This document shows positions 11,683 to 23,949 of a DNA stretch of 64,000 nt, one piece after another (the stretch's first letter is position 1; every line of letters starts with the position of its first letter). The stretch is from the NCBI GenBank assembly GCA_028554795.2, contig CM068838.1, positions 88,354,944 to 88,418,943 of the forward strand. The letters run 5' to 3'. A program made the translations under genes and the position numbers. The notes under the pieces are model-generated. The model saw nothing but the letters and a program-made list of their open reading frames with translations, searched no databases and was not told the DNA's origin. This DNA comes from Sinohyriopsis cumingii. Taxonomy: Eukaryota > Mollusca > Bivalvia > Unionida > Unionidae.

Positions 11683-11853
11683 CTGGAATGCAATCAGTCT
11701 TTGATTATCGGTAGATTTATTTCCATTGTTGTGGGAATCATTACCCCTGGACGGGCATTTTTGTACCAGTTTTAACAGATCTTGGTGACCCTTATCATTT
11801 TGTGTCTGGAAATTTACCTTTTGACACTCGTAGCCAACAGCCAGCATCCCAAT
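11683..11853 (-). CDS. TIR-domain gene, exon C (TIR C-terminus and linker)
   Basis: A 171-base phase-0 exon of 57 codons, acceptor cttattatag, donor TTCCAG|GTGAGA (strong). It begins IGMLAVGYECQKVNFQ, a plausible last helix and strand of the TIR domain following ...HKWEKSE, then LLKLVQKCPSRG and a polar Asn/Ser-rich linker, ending RLIAFQ. It splices in frame to the exon at 10734-10907. The linker has low complexity (HNNGNKSTDN). Assignment rests on frame continuity, splice sites and position relative to the exon at 36665-36775, not on a database match. Confidence 0.7.
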
Positions 11854-11888
11854 CTATAATAAGCAATTTCATGAGTTGTTGAAAGTAT

Positions 11889-11916
11889 GATATATATATA
11901 TATGTGTGTGTGTGTG
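11889..11916. repeat. (TA)n(TG)n microsatellite
   Basis: Alternating TA then TG dinucleotides directly upstream (minus sense) of the exon at 11683-11853. Confidence 0.9.
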
Positions 11917-13014
11917 TTCTCTTATTTGAATTATGCCCTCTATTTCCCAGTTTTCATATTTGCATTTAACATTGGATTTTAACAATACTTTATTTTTAAG
12001 TTGAAAATTTTCTGAGTTGTATGTATATTATAAACACATTTGGTATGTGCACAAATACTAACATTTTCATATGCAGTGTATTTTGGCCATGACTATAAAA
12101 GAGAACAGAAGCTATACATTATAATGAATTTTAACTGAGTAACTAGATTACAGTATTGTAATTGCAAGTTAGTACAAATGATTAATCAACTACCATTAAT
12201 CAATAATTTGATAGTTTTACTTTCTGAAAGTTCACTATATGGCACAGGAAAAGATTTCTAAACTTGTTTGAAAGAACACCTGTACCAAGTTCGAGAGCAA
12301 ATGCACGTGTCTTCAGATCACACCATTTGTTGTAATTTCTTTATTGTCAATAAAGCATTACCATAACTTTCATAGACAACATATTCAAGCATTAAAGTCA
12401 GCATATGAATGAACTAAACCATCTTCCAACCAAACCAACATAGACAACATATGAGTACATGTATATTTAGAAAGAGGGGTTTTCAAAATGTAACCACTCA
12501 CTTTATAGCGTCATTACTATAGTCTATTGATAGTATTGCAAATGTAATATTTTATTATTTGTCTACGTACTTGTAGTACCGTTAGGCATTGGATAAATAG
12601 TATTTGCTTTGCTGCTTTTTTTGTGGTATTTTCACAGAAATGAGTTAAGTCAGAAAACAATTTTCACCTAACCCTGTAAGTTAGTGCTTCTCGTGAATTC
12701 CACAAGATAAGTTTCTGATTTTTAAACGAAATCTGCAATAACATAATATTTAGACTTTGCTTTCTATGAATTTTATCCTTTCCTGAATATATCTGCTCAG
12801 TGGTTTATGAAACAGACAATCTAATAAAGTGGTACTTCCCAGACACAGCAATGTCTGCCATTATTTTCCCATACAGGTTCACTTATGGTTTCAAACTGAT
12901 TTTATGAGGAAAATAAAGAACAAATAGCAGTTAAAATATTCAGATCACCAATTCTATCTTAAAACACAAACTGCTATTTATGTACTATTGTTTGAATTTC
13001 AAAACACAAGTCTG
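11917..13014. other. No gene recognised
   Basis: AT-rich intron-like sequence with a small hairpin 'tttattgtcaataaa' near 12340 and a repeated 'atagacaacatat' (about 12373 and 12441). Confidence 0.5.
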
Positions 13015-13018
13015 TATG

Positions 13019-13901
13019 TGTCATGTGTATTTGATTTAATTTAACTGTTTGATGTTTTAATTTTGTTTATTTTGTTCCATTATGTTTTTTTTTATAGAAT
13101 TAAGTTCAGTTCTGTTTGAACTGATTTAAAAAAAATTTCATTGGCAAACACCTAATAATGTAAGTACTGAATCTAGTTTCTGGTTTCTGACCTTGATTTA
13201 GAACCAGTGGCAGTTTTGGGCAAACAACTTTTTTAAAAAGAAATTTGTTGTTCTTTCTCACAGTAAGAATTAGTAAGTTAAGTCAAGGCCATACCTGGAT
13301 TACGTGATATTTATCATGGAACAAACTTCCATTTCTAGAAGGCTGACCCCCATCCAGGAATCTGTTTTGCGTCTTAGTTAGACTTATTACTGATGTATTG
13401 AGAAAGAATTGTCAGTCGTGCCTTAACACTTAAAAAGTCAGGTTGTTTTATGTTGTGTCCAGTTTGGGCTAATTATTTTTCTTAAAATTATTGAATTTCA
13501 AGTGATTGTTTTCCCTGGAAATACTAGTGCTCTAAATTAATTCTTGGACAAGGACATTTATCAAAATTTATACAGAATTCAAAAACTGAAATAATATTTT
13601 CTGTGATTCAACAAGAGACTATTCACACTGCAGCACTTTGCAAGTTATAACAGACGTCATCATCTTCCATTTTGGATTTCATTGGGATTTGAACTCAGTT
13701 TTATTCAGAACATTTTATTACTAGGACTTGTATTTTTTAATTCCTGGATTATTTTTGGATTTGATTTGCAGAACCATAGTAAGTTCTTTTTTCTCATTTT
13801 CCACTTGATATTCTAGGGAAATAAATTATTTGTTAAATTTTAAAAAGCTTGTTGTCTTCACTCTTTTTTGTTACTTTTTGTAAGAGCCTAAACTCGTAAC
13901 A
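13019..13901 (+). mobile_element. Solo LTR, Ty3/gypsy-type family
   Basis: 883 bp beginning TGTCATGTGTATTTG and ending CTCGTAACA (TG...CA). Flanked by GTATG (13014-13018) and ATATG (13902-13906), a 4/5 matching 5-bp TSD. The same family recurs at 35058-36005, 42141-42810, 55595-56240, 62116-62986 and next to gypsy gag at 23640-23890, which ties it to that element. Confidence 0.75.
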
Positions 13902-14104
13902 ATATGTTTTTATCATCAAAGGATAACTTGTAAAAATTGGGCACTGATAGCTTGTAGCCAACTTAATTGGGAAAGGGTTAATTGCTAATAAGCTATCAAA
14001 ACACATGCCTGTGAATGTGTAAGAGTTTGTTTGTCAGAGCAGTTGATATCAACACCAGCTATTTGTTGGCTTGATTCCTACATTTCAATTGAGCTACACC
14101 ACAA

Positions 14105-17100
14105 CATGGAACTAACAAAAGCAATAAGGAATATCAATTGTTGAAAGATCTCACAACCATGAAACAAGGGAAATCTACCAAGGGAACATCTCTAAACTTC
14201 AGTCAATGTACCTCTAGAAAATCACAGGGAAGTCGTTTTTGCTTTCCTAATGAAAGATCCATGGGAGAGACAACAACATCATTAGTATATGGACTGTTAG
14301 AACACTGAGGGTTATGGGAAAGTTGAAAGAACTCCTGAGTTTGATAGGTACAACTGGAACATTATTGGTCTCTCTGAAGTGTGCTAGAAAACTTTGGCAA
14401 AATAACAGATGAAGGACATAAGCTCTACTTCAGCAGAAGAGGGGAAAAACACAATCATGGAGTTGGATTTCTTGTCCACAAGGGCATTGGGAACAGAATT
14501 ATAGGTTGCTGCCCAATCTCAAGCAGGATTATTATCATCTGCCTGAATGTGACTCCCTTCAACATCATAATTAAACATGCCTATGCACCCACATCTAACT
14601 ATGATGACAATGAACTGGAGAATTTCTGACAAATGCAAGATGTCACTGACAACTCACCCAAGAAGGACATTATGTTTGTTCAAGGAGACTGGAATGCAAA
14701 GGTGGGAGCTGGCTCAATGACAAACTGGCAAAGCACTGTGGACCCTTCTGCAATGCAGAAACAAATAAAAGAGGACTCAGGCTCTTGTAGTTAGCCACCT
14801 ACAATGATCTTGTGCTAGCCAACACATCTGGCCCAGACAAAGCATCTAGAAGATGGATCTGGCACAGTCCAGATGGACAAAATCACACCCAGATTTACAC
14901 CATCTTGGTGAAAAGACAATTCAGCACAGGACTGAGTATCACCAGAACACAAGTTTCCCAAAGCTGATATTGGAAGTGATCATGATTTATTAATGTTAAT
15001 ATTTTGCCTCCACCTGAAAATGATCAAAAACCCTTACCAACCAAAACTTAGATTTGACCTTAAAAAATTAGAGATCCAAAAGTCACAGCAGCCTTCCAAG
15101 TAATGATCGGTGGCAAATTTTCACCTCTGATAACCTAGGGCAACCAAGTTATCAAGCTAGAGTCCTTAACAACCATATTAAATACAGCTGAGACTGGCAC
15201 AGCCAGAGATCACTGGCAAACATTGCTGAACAAAGAAACCATGAGTCATAATAGATGTTCTTGAAATATGTGACAAAAGAAGAGAAATGAAAAAGGAGCA
15301 AAGAGATCATGAGGGAGCTAACAATTACAGAGAGATAAACAACATGATCAGGAAAAGCATGAGAAAGGCAAAGGAGTCCCGACAGAAAGACAATGCTGTG
15401 AAATCAAGGACAGTCTGAGAAGAAACAACAGCAATAAGGCATATCAACTGGTGAAAGATCTTACAACCATGAAACAAGGGAAAACTACCACCATCCAAGA
15501 CAAATCAGGGAAATGCCTCAAAGAAGATCAAGAGATCCTCAGGCAATGGACAGAATACTGCTCAGAATTGTAGAATAAAAAACTCAAGGAGATCCAAGAG
15601 TACTAAACTGCCCTAAGGCAGAAGAAATTGATGTCAACCCCCTTCTTTGTGAGGAAGTAAAGATGGCAGTTAGGTCACTAAAGAAAGGAAAGTCAGCTGG
15701 CATTGACAACAAACAAGCAGAGCTCATTCAAGCAGATGGAGAAAAGATAGTCACAGTCCTAACAACAATCTGCAACAAGATAAGGCAGACTGAAGAATGG
15801 CCCATCACATGGACTCTTTGGTCATCAGGCTCTCCAAGAAATGAAACCTACAACCATGCCAAAACCACAAAATCATCAGTCTGATCAGTCACCCAAGCAA
15901 AGTCATGCTGAAGATAATTCTCAACAGACTAAAGCCTCAAGCAGAGGAAGCAAAACATCAGCTCAGACTTGATAAGGGTTGTTGAGAAACTCTGTGACAA
16001 AGCCACCAGTGCTGTCCTCATTTATGGCAGCAGAGGAGATTGGTTCTGAACAACAGTATGAGTCAGACAGGGATGTATACTGTCACCTTCACTATTCGAC
16101 ATTATCCTGGAAATGATCATGAAGTATGCCTTACAAGACCACGAGAGCACAGTCAGCATCAGAGGAAGAACAATCACCAATCTTCCCTTCACAGATGATA
16201 TTGATGGCTTGGTAGGAGATAAAAAAAGAACTGGCTGATTTGGTTGAGTGCCTGGACACAACCTGGTGGTAGTTTTCCCTTGTTTCATGGTTGTGAGATC
16301 TTTCACCAGTTGATATGCCTTATTGCTGTTGTTTGTGGCATATGCTGTAGCATATGGTATGGAGATTAGTGACCAAAAAAAACCCCTTCAAACTGATGAC
16401 AAACACCAATGGCATCAATGCAGAAATAAAGGTCAGTGGAAAGAAGTTTCAACAGTCACAAGCTTCAAATGCTTGGGATTAATTATCACAGATGAGGGCT
16501 CCAAACCAGAACTTGTTTGCTGGATTGCCTAGACAGCAGCAGAAATAACAAGGTTGAGACCAATATGGAAGGACACCAACACTGCTCTTGGTTCCAAAAT
16601 AAAGCTGATGTGCTCCTCTATTGTCATATCCATTATTCTGTATGCTTGTGAAGCATGGAATCTCACATCAGATCTACAAAGCTGAAATCAAACCTTTGAA
16701 AAAAGATGATACTGCAAGATCTTGGGCATCTCATACACTGACCATGTAATCAATAAAGAAGTCCACAACATGATCCAACAAGCCATCAGACCCTATGTAA
16801 ATCTCTTGAACACTGTGAAAAAATGCAAACTGAAGTGCTACAGTCATGTCTCAAGATCATCTGGACTGGCAAAAACAATCTTGCAAGGTACAGTGAGAGG
16901 GTACAGATGAAGAGGCAGACAGAAAAAGAGGTGGGCAGACAGAGTTAAAGAGTAGACAGGCATGGGGTTTAGGAGATTCCCAAAGAGCAGTAGAGAACAG
17001 GGAAAAGATGGAGAGAATTGGTTGTGAAGTCATTTGTGGTGCCCCAATTACCTCTTGGGTTATGATGATGATGATGGTGACGATGATGATGATGATGATG

Positions 17101-17107
17101 ATGAAAA
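14105..17107 (+). pseudogene. RTE/CFDP2-like LINE relic (endonuclease and reverse transcriptase)
   Basis: The plus strand reads as a broken AP-type endonuclease then RT. Endonuclease: 'NGVGFL'-type 'HGVGFLVHKGIGN' near 14457, 'AYAPTSNYDD' near 14580, 'VQGDWNAKVG' near 14680, and 'GSDHDLL' near 14975. RT: 'LKKGKSAGIDN' at 15676, then the catalytic motif as FTDDID at 16188 (usual FADD). C-terminus: 'YGMEIS' near 16350, 'VSTVTSFKCLG' near 16445, 'SHVSRSSGLAKTILQGTV' near 16840. It ends in a (GAT)n tail at 17063-17105, typical of RTE elements. Many stops and frameshifts. A segment is present three times, once inverted (see findings). Confidence 0.8.
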
Positions 17108-18270
17108 GAAGGATAAGTGTACATTTTTAGGTGACTTAGTTGCAACTTCACCTGGTAGCATGACCTCAGTAACAGGTATGTATTACTTATAATAAAAAGA
17201 GACTTCAAATGTCCTACCTGATTACATGTCTATTAGATGGGGGTGTAGGCTACAGGAGTTTTGTATAAATTGCATAAAATTCACAATTATAAAGGATCCC
17301 CACTTTCTACTACCAATTGCATTCTCCTTACACTCCATTAGAGATGCAAGCCAGGCATGTTATCACACCCTCATATTTTGCAGGTCCAAGGAGAAATTTC
17401 TACATACTTATTATTTGTGGCAAAGAATATATCCTTTACATTTTGTTCTTTAACATCTCCAGTGTAAAATGAATTGCAGTATACCAGCCTAAGGGTATTT
17501 CAATAAAAGGAATCATATGGCTGTACCTGAATTTGAATTTATACAAAAAAAATGTGTGGAGTCCAGTGTGGTAAAAGAGATCCATGTCAGAACATAGGGT
17601 AATATATATTGCTAGTAACTCTGAACTTACTTAACCTTGATCCATACATAATTGAGAATGTTTTTGAAATGCATTAAAAAACTGAATTTTCCTGACCTAT
17701 TATTTCTGAACCTATAATTTCAACTAAACAAAAGAACACTTAACTATGTCCAAATCAAAATAATTTTTAGCATTCCTGATATAAGCTGACTTCGAAATCT
17801 ACGAGAGAAATGAATCTAAAATCTTTATTACCGCTAGTCAAACAAATCTAAATAATTTATTAGTCAAATCAAATAATTGTCATCAACAAAATTAAGTTGA
17901 AAATGTTTTTATCAATGATATCTTCTATTTTATTAGATAAGGCTCTTTATGTAACTATGCTGACAATAACACTTTCTCCTCACCAGATTTTAACATTCTG
18001 AGTAACACACTTGAATCAGAGTTGAAAACTGATTCATTGGTTCACTGCTAACAAAATGCAAACCATCCCTGAAAAGTTTCAAGCACTAGTTGTTGGTAAA
18101 AAGACATTCAACATACCATGATATGTACCATGGTATACCACAATATATTAGGGACCAACAACTCAATGTTCTGTAGCAGGGGCATGACACTTTTTGGTTT
18201 CATTTCTGTCAGTCAATAGCTGTAAAAAAATATCTTGCTTTGATTTAAAGCAAAATAACACCATGTTATA
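17108..18270. other. No gene recognised
   Basis: AT-rich non-coding sequence inside the large TIR-gene intron. No convincing exon. Confidence 0.5.
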
Positions 18271-19023
18271 TCCATGATATTATTAGTAAAAGAATATTCA
18301 TTATCTTGAGATAAAAGAAAAGAAAATATATCAGCTAAAAGAAAATCACAGCCAGTCCCTCACATCAGTTAATTGGTCAGTACCTTACAGTAGATGAATT
18401 TGCTATCTGTATGTTAAGTCCTGTGTAAGTTGCAATTCAAAAGCTGAAACTAAAGTTCCACTAGTGTTGATACTGTGAAAGACATCTTGCTGTCATTAGA
18501 GAGCCTACTGATAAAAATAGCAAGCACTGAAAGTGAAGCCTACAATTTTCTGGTTATACTGTTGATATAACAGGCAAGAAAACTTTGAGTGGGATGCCAA
18601 CACCTGGGCAAGATATTTGTCAGAAAGGGTCAGTAAACATTAATTGATCCATGATATTATTAGTAAAAGAATATTCATTATCTTGAGATAAAAGAAAAGA
18701 AAATATATCAGCTAAAAGAAAATCACAGCCAGTCCCTCACATCAATTAATTGGTCAGTACCTTACAGTAGATGAATTTGCTATCTGTATGTTAAGTCCTG
18801 TGTAAGTTGCAATTCAAAAGCTGAAACTAAAGTTCCACTAGTGTTGATACTGTGAAAGACATCTTGCTGTCATTAGAGAGCCTACTGATAAAAATAGCAA
18901 GCACTGAAAGTGAAGCCTACAATTTTCTGGTTATACTGTTGATATAACAGGCAAGAAAACTTTGAGTGGGATGCCAACACCTGGGCAAGATATTTGTCAG
19001 AAAGGGTCAGTAAACATTAATTG
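18271..19023. repeat. Near-perfect tandem duplication, period 377 bp
   Basis: 18271-18647 is repeated at 18648-19023 with one mismatch seen by eye (cagttaat / caattaat). Contents are non-coding. The low divergence implies a very recent duplication or an assembly artefact. Confidence 0.9.
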
Positions 19024-20516
19024 CTCTTACTCAACAAACAAGAAAATATTTAGTGAACTTGAGAAATTACATCAAGTTCTGACAGAAAACAAGTGCACTC
19101 CTGAAAATCATAGGATTTTTTGCAGTTTTACAAAGGAATACATATACTTAACAAATTCACATGTGGTAGTAAATAGCTTTTTTTTTATTTGAAAATTTTC
19201 TAAAAGTTGGATTTTGCCAGAATATATATCACAGCATTCTATTTGGCCACCACAATGGCATATGTGACAAAATACATTTTTTAAAAGCATTTTCTTATTA
19301 ATAATGAAAACACACGGGTAATATCATAAAAGTCATAACATTCCTTACTGGTGGAAACAACCAATGTACAGGTACAGTGAAAAAGTAGTGTTACATACCA
19401 CTAGAAAAAAATATTGTGGAATATTTGTATACAGGTAATACTGCACACGTCTACTAATCATTTACCCTAATATTAGCTTCTTTTTTAAGTATGGAGTATG
19501 CATATCAGCATGTTTTTTAGTCCTCTTAGGTGCTTCTGCATTTATTTTATTTTAACCAATAATTTTTCTTGCTAATCATCCATGTTGTAATGCCTCATTT
19601 TTGATTTATGTAATGTTGGTAAAAAGCTCATTAGAGCTTATGTTGAATTGTGGTTTTAAATTATGCCAACGTCGATTAAACCTTATCGTAAATTCTTAAC
19701 ACCTTTATAAATTTATATGCAACAAAAGTTTTTACTGCACAAAATTTTCCACATGCATTTTCTTAGATAATATATTTTATGTACATGTAATAAAGTTTTT
19801 TGGAAATTATATACTGTTGTCATGTATATAGTCATGTATATAATTATATACTGTTGTCATGTATATAGTCATGTATATAATTAATGGATATAAAGGCTTT
19901 TCCAAGACAATGTACATAACAGTCATACAGGCCGATTCAAGATGGACACAATATATGGGGTACTGTTGATAGGTCACTTGTAATCAGTAATAATCACATT
20001 CCAACTCGGCCATCATGGATTAATCTATCATCGATTTATAAAAGGACTAACATTCTCAGGTTGCAGTATCATTGCAACAGATGTCATAGAGAAAGTGTGT
20101 TTTTTTTTTTTTAATTCTTACCTGAACTCTACAAACAAAATGACAGAAAATCTAACATGGTCCATATTCCAAGCAATATTTAATTGATCCAGCCTTGCTA
20201 CATTTTCTGGATTCATTCCAGATGACAATCAAAATGTTGAGAACAATCCACACATAAAGGTGATTCCTGACTTTGTAAATATTAAGGATAATCAAGACAG
20301 TGTAACACTTCATGCTGATCAATAATCTAATGATGACCAATTTTCAACTCAACAAATCCTCCAAACAACATGGATATGTTTATAAAATGAAAAACAGGTA
20401 GCATATGCTCAATCTTTCCAACAACCAATACTATTCTGATACAAGGAAATGGATATTTAGCTTGGATCTATAATGGCTTCTTTGAATTACGTGACATGAT
20501 AAACAACTACACCAAC
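19024..20516. other. No gene recognised; small tandem repeat at 19807-19882
   Basis: AT-rich. A unit of about 37 bp ('ctgttgtcatgtatatag' plus 'tcatgtatataatt') occurs twice at 19807-19882. No exon seen. Confidence 0.5.
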
Positions 20517-20684
20517 ATTATATCATTGTTGCTAGCCAAGGTTTTGATATGATAACCCTATCTACACCTTGGTGTATTGAGCAGATATTTCTGTACTTTT
20601 GGTCTGTGAATTTCATTGGATGTGGCGACAGTAGACAGGGTTATTATATCTGAACCTATTGGCTAGCAAAGATGGCATTATATC
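20517..20684. mobile_element. Fold-back MITE with arms of about 50 bp
   Basis: Left arm (20517-20565: ...ttgctagcca...gataaccctatctac) and right arm (20631-20684: gtagacagggttat...tggctagcaaagatgg...) are imperfect inverted complements around a 65-bp loop. No coding. Superfamily unknown; no clear TSD found. Confidence 0.7.
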
Positions 20685-20707
20685 AGCATAGACATCTCCC
20701 ACTAGAC

Positions 20708-20815
20708 CAAGGGTGGGCAAAATATGGCTGATGGGATCCATTGATTTACATCATAGGGTGTGGCTTTAAAAATCACATATCTGGCCCACACTGTGGATGA
20801 AGTTGCCCATTCGTG
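20708..20815. mobile_element. Second hAT-type MITE with 8-bp TSD
   Basis: Starts CAAGGGTGGGCAAAATATGG and ends GAAGTTGCCCATTCGTG, the pattern 'GGGTGGGCAAA...TTGCCCA' of many hAT MITEs. Flanked by CACTAGAC (20700-20707) and TACTAGAC (20816-20823), 7/8 matching. 108 bp; overlapping small frames are incidental. Confidence 0.75.
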
Positions 20816-21199
20816 TACTAGACCCATAACTTCTACCCAAGGATGTGGCAAGCAAGCAATACTCAGTTTTCCACACCTACACATGCATGGATTGATACAA
20901 AGTCAAACAATGACTAAATTCATTATACCTCCATCTGCCCAAGAGCAGGCAGAGGAATCAGATGTAGAGGACTGAACACAGTGTAGAAAATGAAGAAGTT
21001 ATCAATATCAAGATTTACATACTGATAAATGCTAAGATACTGTTTTTGTCCTGAAGGCACAAATACAAGAACTGAATCAACCAAAGCAAAAACTGTTCAA
21101 CAATAATCATTAGGGGTATGGCAATAAATAGAATGTCAACAGTATTCCATGTTAGAATATTATTTTTCACAAGCCCACTAACAAAATAAACTATAACAA

Positions 21200-22092
21200 G
21201 TTTATTGTTTTATCAGAAATATGCACAGGATAAAATGAAACTAAGTGTAAATGCACAAAACCAATCCACTATTTTAATTGTCAAAAACCACTCTATGATC
21301 CTGAAAGAAATACAAAGTGTAACAATTCAAGTACTAAGTTTGTTGTCCTCACTGATGTATTTTCATCAATTAAAATTGTTAAGATCTGATGAAAGAATAG
21401 TTTTTCTGAAAAGCAGTTCCTGTTTTTAAATGTATCAAAGGATATGCTACTCAGCACTTGACTAAGTTATTCAACAAAACGTCTTCTCCTGATAATATAA
21501 GATCGAATTTTAACAACAATTTAGAATTACCAAAACCTTGCATTGAACATTTCAAAGGAAGTCTACAGTATTCAGGGGCTAAAATATGGAACTCACTTCC
21601 TGCTCACATTAGATCTGCTGATACAGTTAAATCCTTTAAAAGTATGTACATGAAGTATTTCAAACCTACATATTAATGAACAAATAAAAGTTCAATTTTT
21701 TTTGGATTTATCTCAATTTTACTCTTCAAATCTATCACTGGCTTGTTTTGCATCTTTTATATTAGCATTTTGATAAATGTCTAATATATTTATATATATA
21801 AACTCGGTGCATGAACATATCTCTACCATTGTACCTAATAATGTTTTATGAAAAAGTATAATACTGACGTTAACTTTGATGCATCTCACATTGTTTACAG
21901 AATAGCCAAAAGGTATATCTAAGCAGAAGTGATTATTAAATGCTATATGTAATCATGAAGATCTTGCTGAAAGTCTTTTCAAAACATAGTGGAGAGATGA
22001 AACAAAAATTTATATATGCGCCTAAATCCTCCGACTTTCATAATGTATTTTAGTAGATGTTCTTACCAGCACTTGTAAACAGTTATTTTCAT

Positions 22093-22126
<34 letters not shown>

Positions 22127-22233
22127 AAGCCTGCATGATTTTTTGTGTGTAGAGGGCCTCAAGAGAGATTAGTTGTACTTAACTAATCGAGTTACCCTCT
22201 TTAAATAAAGACATTATTATTATTATTATTAAA
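21200..22233 (+). pseudogene. CR1/L2-like LINE 3' fragment
   Basis: The open frame at 21458-21676 reads 'LPKPCIEHFKGSLQYSGAKI' then 'WNSLPAHIRSADTVKSFK', the C-terminal end of a CR1/L2-type RT protein. The 3' end 'ctctttaaataaagacatt' plus (ATT)n at 22214-22232 matches the 3' end of the LINE at 33170-33213. A (GA)n run sits at 22092-22130. Upstream 21205-21420 may be further RT remnant. Confidence 0.7.
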
Positions 22234-22360
22234 AACAAAAGATGGATGTTTGGTCTTGTGCTAGTGACAACGAACATAACTTGTTCATTTTACTCTAAAA
22301 GTACAACAAACCTGTCCAATAATCTTATATACAAACATCCACATTTCCTTTCTGTGTCAT

Positions 22361-22405
22361 GGCTGCCAAACAAGAGGCCACAAGTTTGAAACTTGTAGCG
22401 GCATC
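22361..22405 (+). other. Possible tRNA-like SINE remnant
   Basis: 'ggccacaagtttgaaacttgtag' has a box-B-like GTTTGAAAC in a small stem. No partner box A or second copy was identified, so this is tentative. Confidence 0.2.
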
Positions 22406-22600
22406 TCAATTTTTTCTACTTTTTTTTTGGTATTTTCATGTTCAAACTTTCTTTTAAACTTGTTCATCCCAACATTTTTATCTTTGTTTTTCACTTTTTA
22501 AATTTTTTTTATCAAAAAACTTTCTTTTATCACTCCTGTCCTAGGATGAGTTATAGCTATTACCAGAATTTTCATTGCTCTATCCTTACAAATAAGTGAT

Positions 22601-22860
22601 CCACAGCCGAGTCATAACAAAGACTTACAAAAATAGTATTAACAGCTGTCTTGCTTGGTGCTCAGCATTAAGAGGTTAGTGTTAGGACTGGTCGGCCTGG
22701 TGTCAGGATAATGTGACTGGGTGGGACATCATGCTACATGTCTGCGGCATGATGCCCCAGTGCTAGGCATCACTATACACTGCTACATTGCAGACATTGT
22801 AGCGATATGACTGAATAATTGTTAAAGCTACATTAAAAATCCAAATCACACACACACACT
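22601..22860 (+). mobile_element. SINE family B, 5'-truncated
   Basis: Matches the minus-strand copy at 28490-28838 ('gctcagcattaagaggttag', 'gtgactgggtgggacatcat', 'gcagacattgtag.gatatgact') and ends in (CA)n. It lacks the tRNA head and starts just after box B. It has inserted downstream of the gypsy protease region. Confidence 0.8.
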
Positions 22861-23620
22861 CTCATTAGAAGAAGATGTCTCAGAAAAAGGTAAAGTACCT
22901 GATAATAAAAGACTCTGAAACGCTCCTGTGTCCCTTAAAAGTTTAACAGGGATGGGATTGGCCGAATCACCGAAGAGTGATATAGAACCCTTTGACATGA
23001 ATGGTTCATAATTCTCCATAATAAAATCAGACTGGGGTTTGTTAGACCCAACAAATATATTGCTTTCAATACATGACCATGTCAATGACCTTGACCTCTT
23101 AGAAATAATGGCATTTGGAATAGGTCTGTCTTGATTCTGATGCTTATTTTTCAATTTGTAGAAAACAGAAATAACATGTCCTTTTTTCTTGCAATAGGTA
23201 CACATAGGAAGAGGCAAGGATTTTTTATCAAGCTTATCAGAAGCTTGATTTCTCAAAGTTGTGCCAGATTGAAATTTAGAAGGGCTCATATTAGGCTGAA
23301 ATACCTTTTTACCAGAAGACTGTTGACCGGAAGACTTTTTTGAGCTAAGGAGTATTTGTCAGCAGCACAATCAGAATTTTCCAAGGTTTCGACATTATGC
23401 TCATCAAGATAAGTCTTAATGTCACTATCGACATAGTTCTTGAACTATTCAAGTAATACAAGCTGTCAGAGACTTTTGTAATCTTGATCAACTTTCTTGG
23501 CTAAGCACCATCTATCAAACAACTGCTCTTTTTCTCTTGCAAATTCAAAATGAGTTTGTCCAGCTTCTTTTTATAGTTCCAGAACAAAATAAAAGCTTTT
23601 TACATGCCTAACATACATAC
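22846..23620 (-). pseudogene. Ty3/gypsy gag-protease fragment
   Basis: Minus strand. Gag C-terminal remnants ('FEFAREKEQLFDRW', 'DIKTYLDEHNVETLE') near 23540-23380 are followed by a CCHC-type knuckle CTYCKKKGHVISVF at about 23203-23160, whose last Cys is replaced by Phe. An aspartic-protease motif LLRDTGAFQSLLL lies at about 22935-22900. Frameshifts split gag; the pol region is lost where the SINE at 22601-22860 abuts. A truncated LTR of the 13019-13901 family lies directly upstream (23640-23890). Confidence 0.75.
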
Positions 23621-23639
23621 TCCCAGTATGGCCTTAACT

Positions 23640-23890
23640 GAATGAATACAAAAATTTAAAATAAAAGTTGTTTACCAGAACCCTTAATGGTTCTGAATCA
23701 AAGTCAGCAACTAGATACAGTGTTTCTATTACTGGTTGTTTGTCAGTAAAATAAAAAGTCAGGTCAAACAGAACTCAACCGAATTTCTGGACAATGTCAA
23801 ATCCAGTAAACAAAGTTACATTACAATAGCATGCAATTGAATAAAAAAAATTAAAACTAACAACAATAATTAAATTACATATACATAACA
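23640..23890 (-). mobile_element. Truncated 5' LTR of the gypsy element
   Basis: Minus strand begins TGTTATGTATATG at 23890 and matches the 5' part of the LTR at 62116-62986 (shared 'tacaatagcatgcaat' region and 'aatcaaagtcag' part). It sits just upstream of the gag fragment. Confidence 0.55.
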
Positions 23891-23949
23891 TAGGAAACAC
23901 GTTGATCATATCAACCCTTCTTTAACTTCCATTGCTGATTTCCTTTTGT

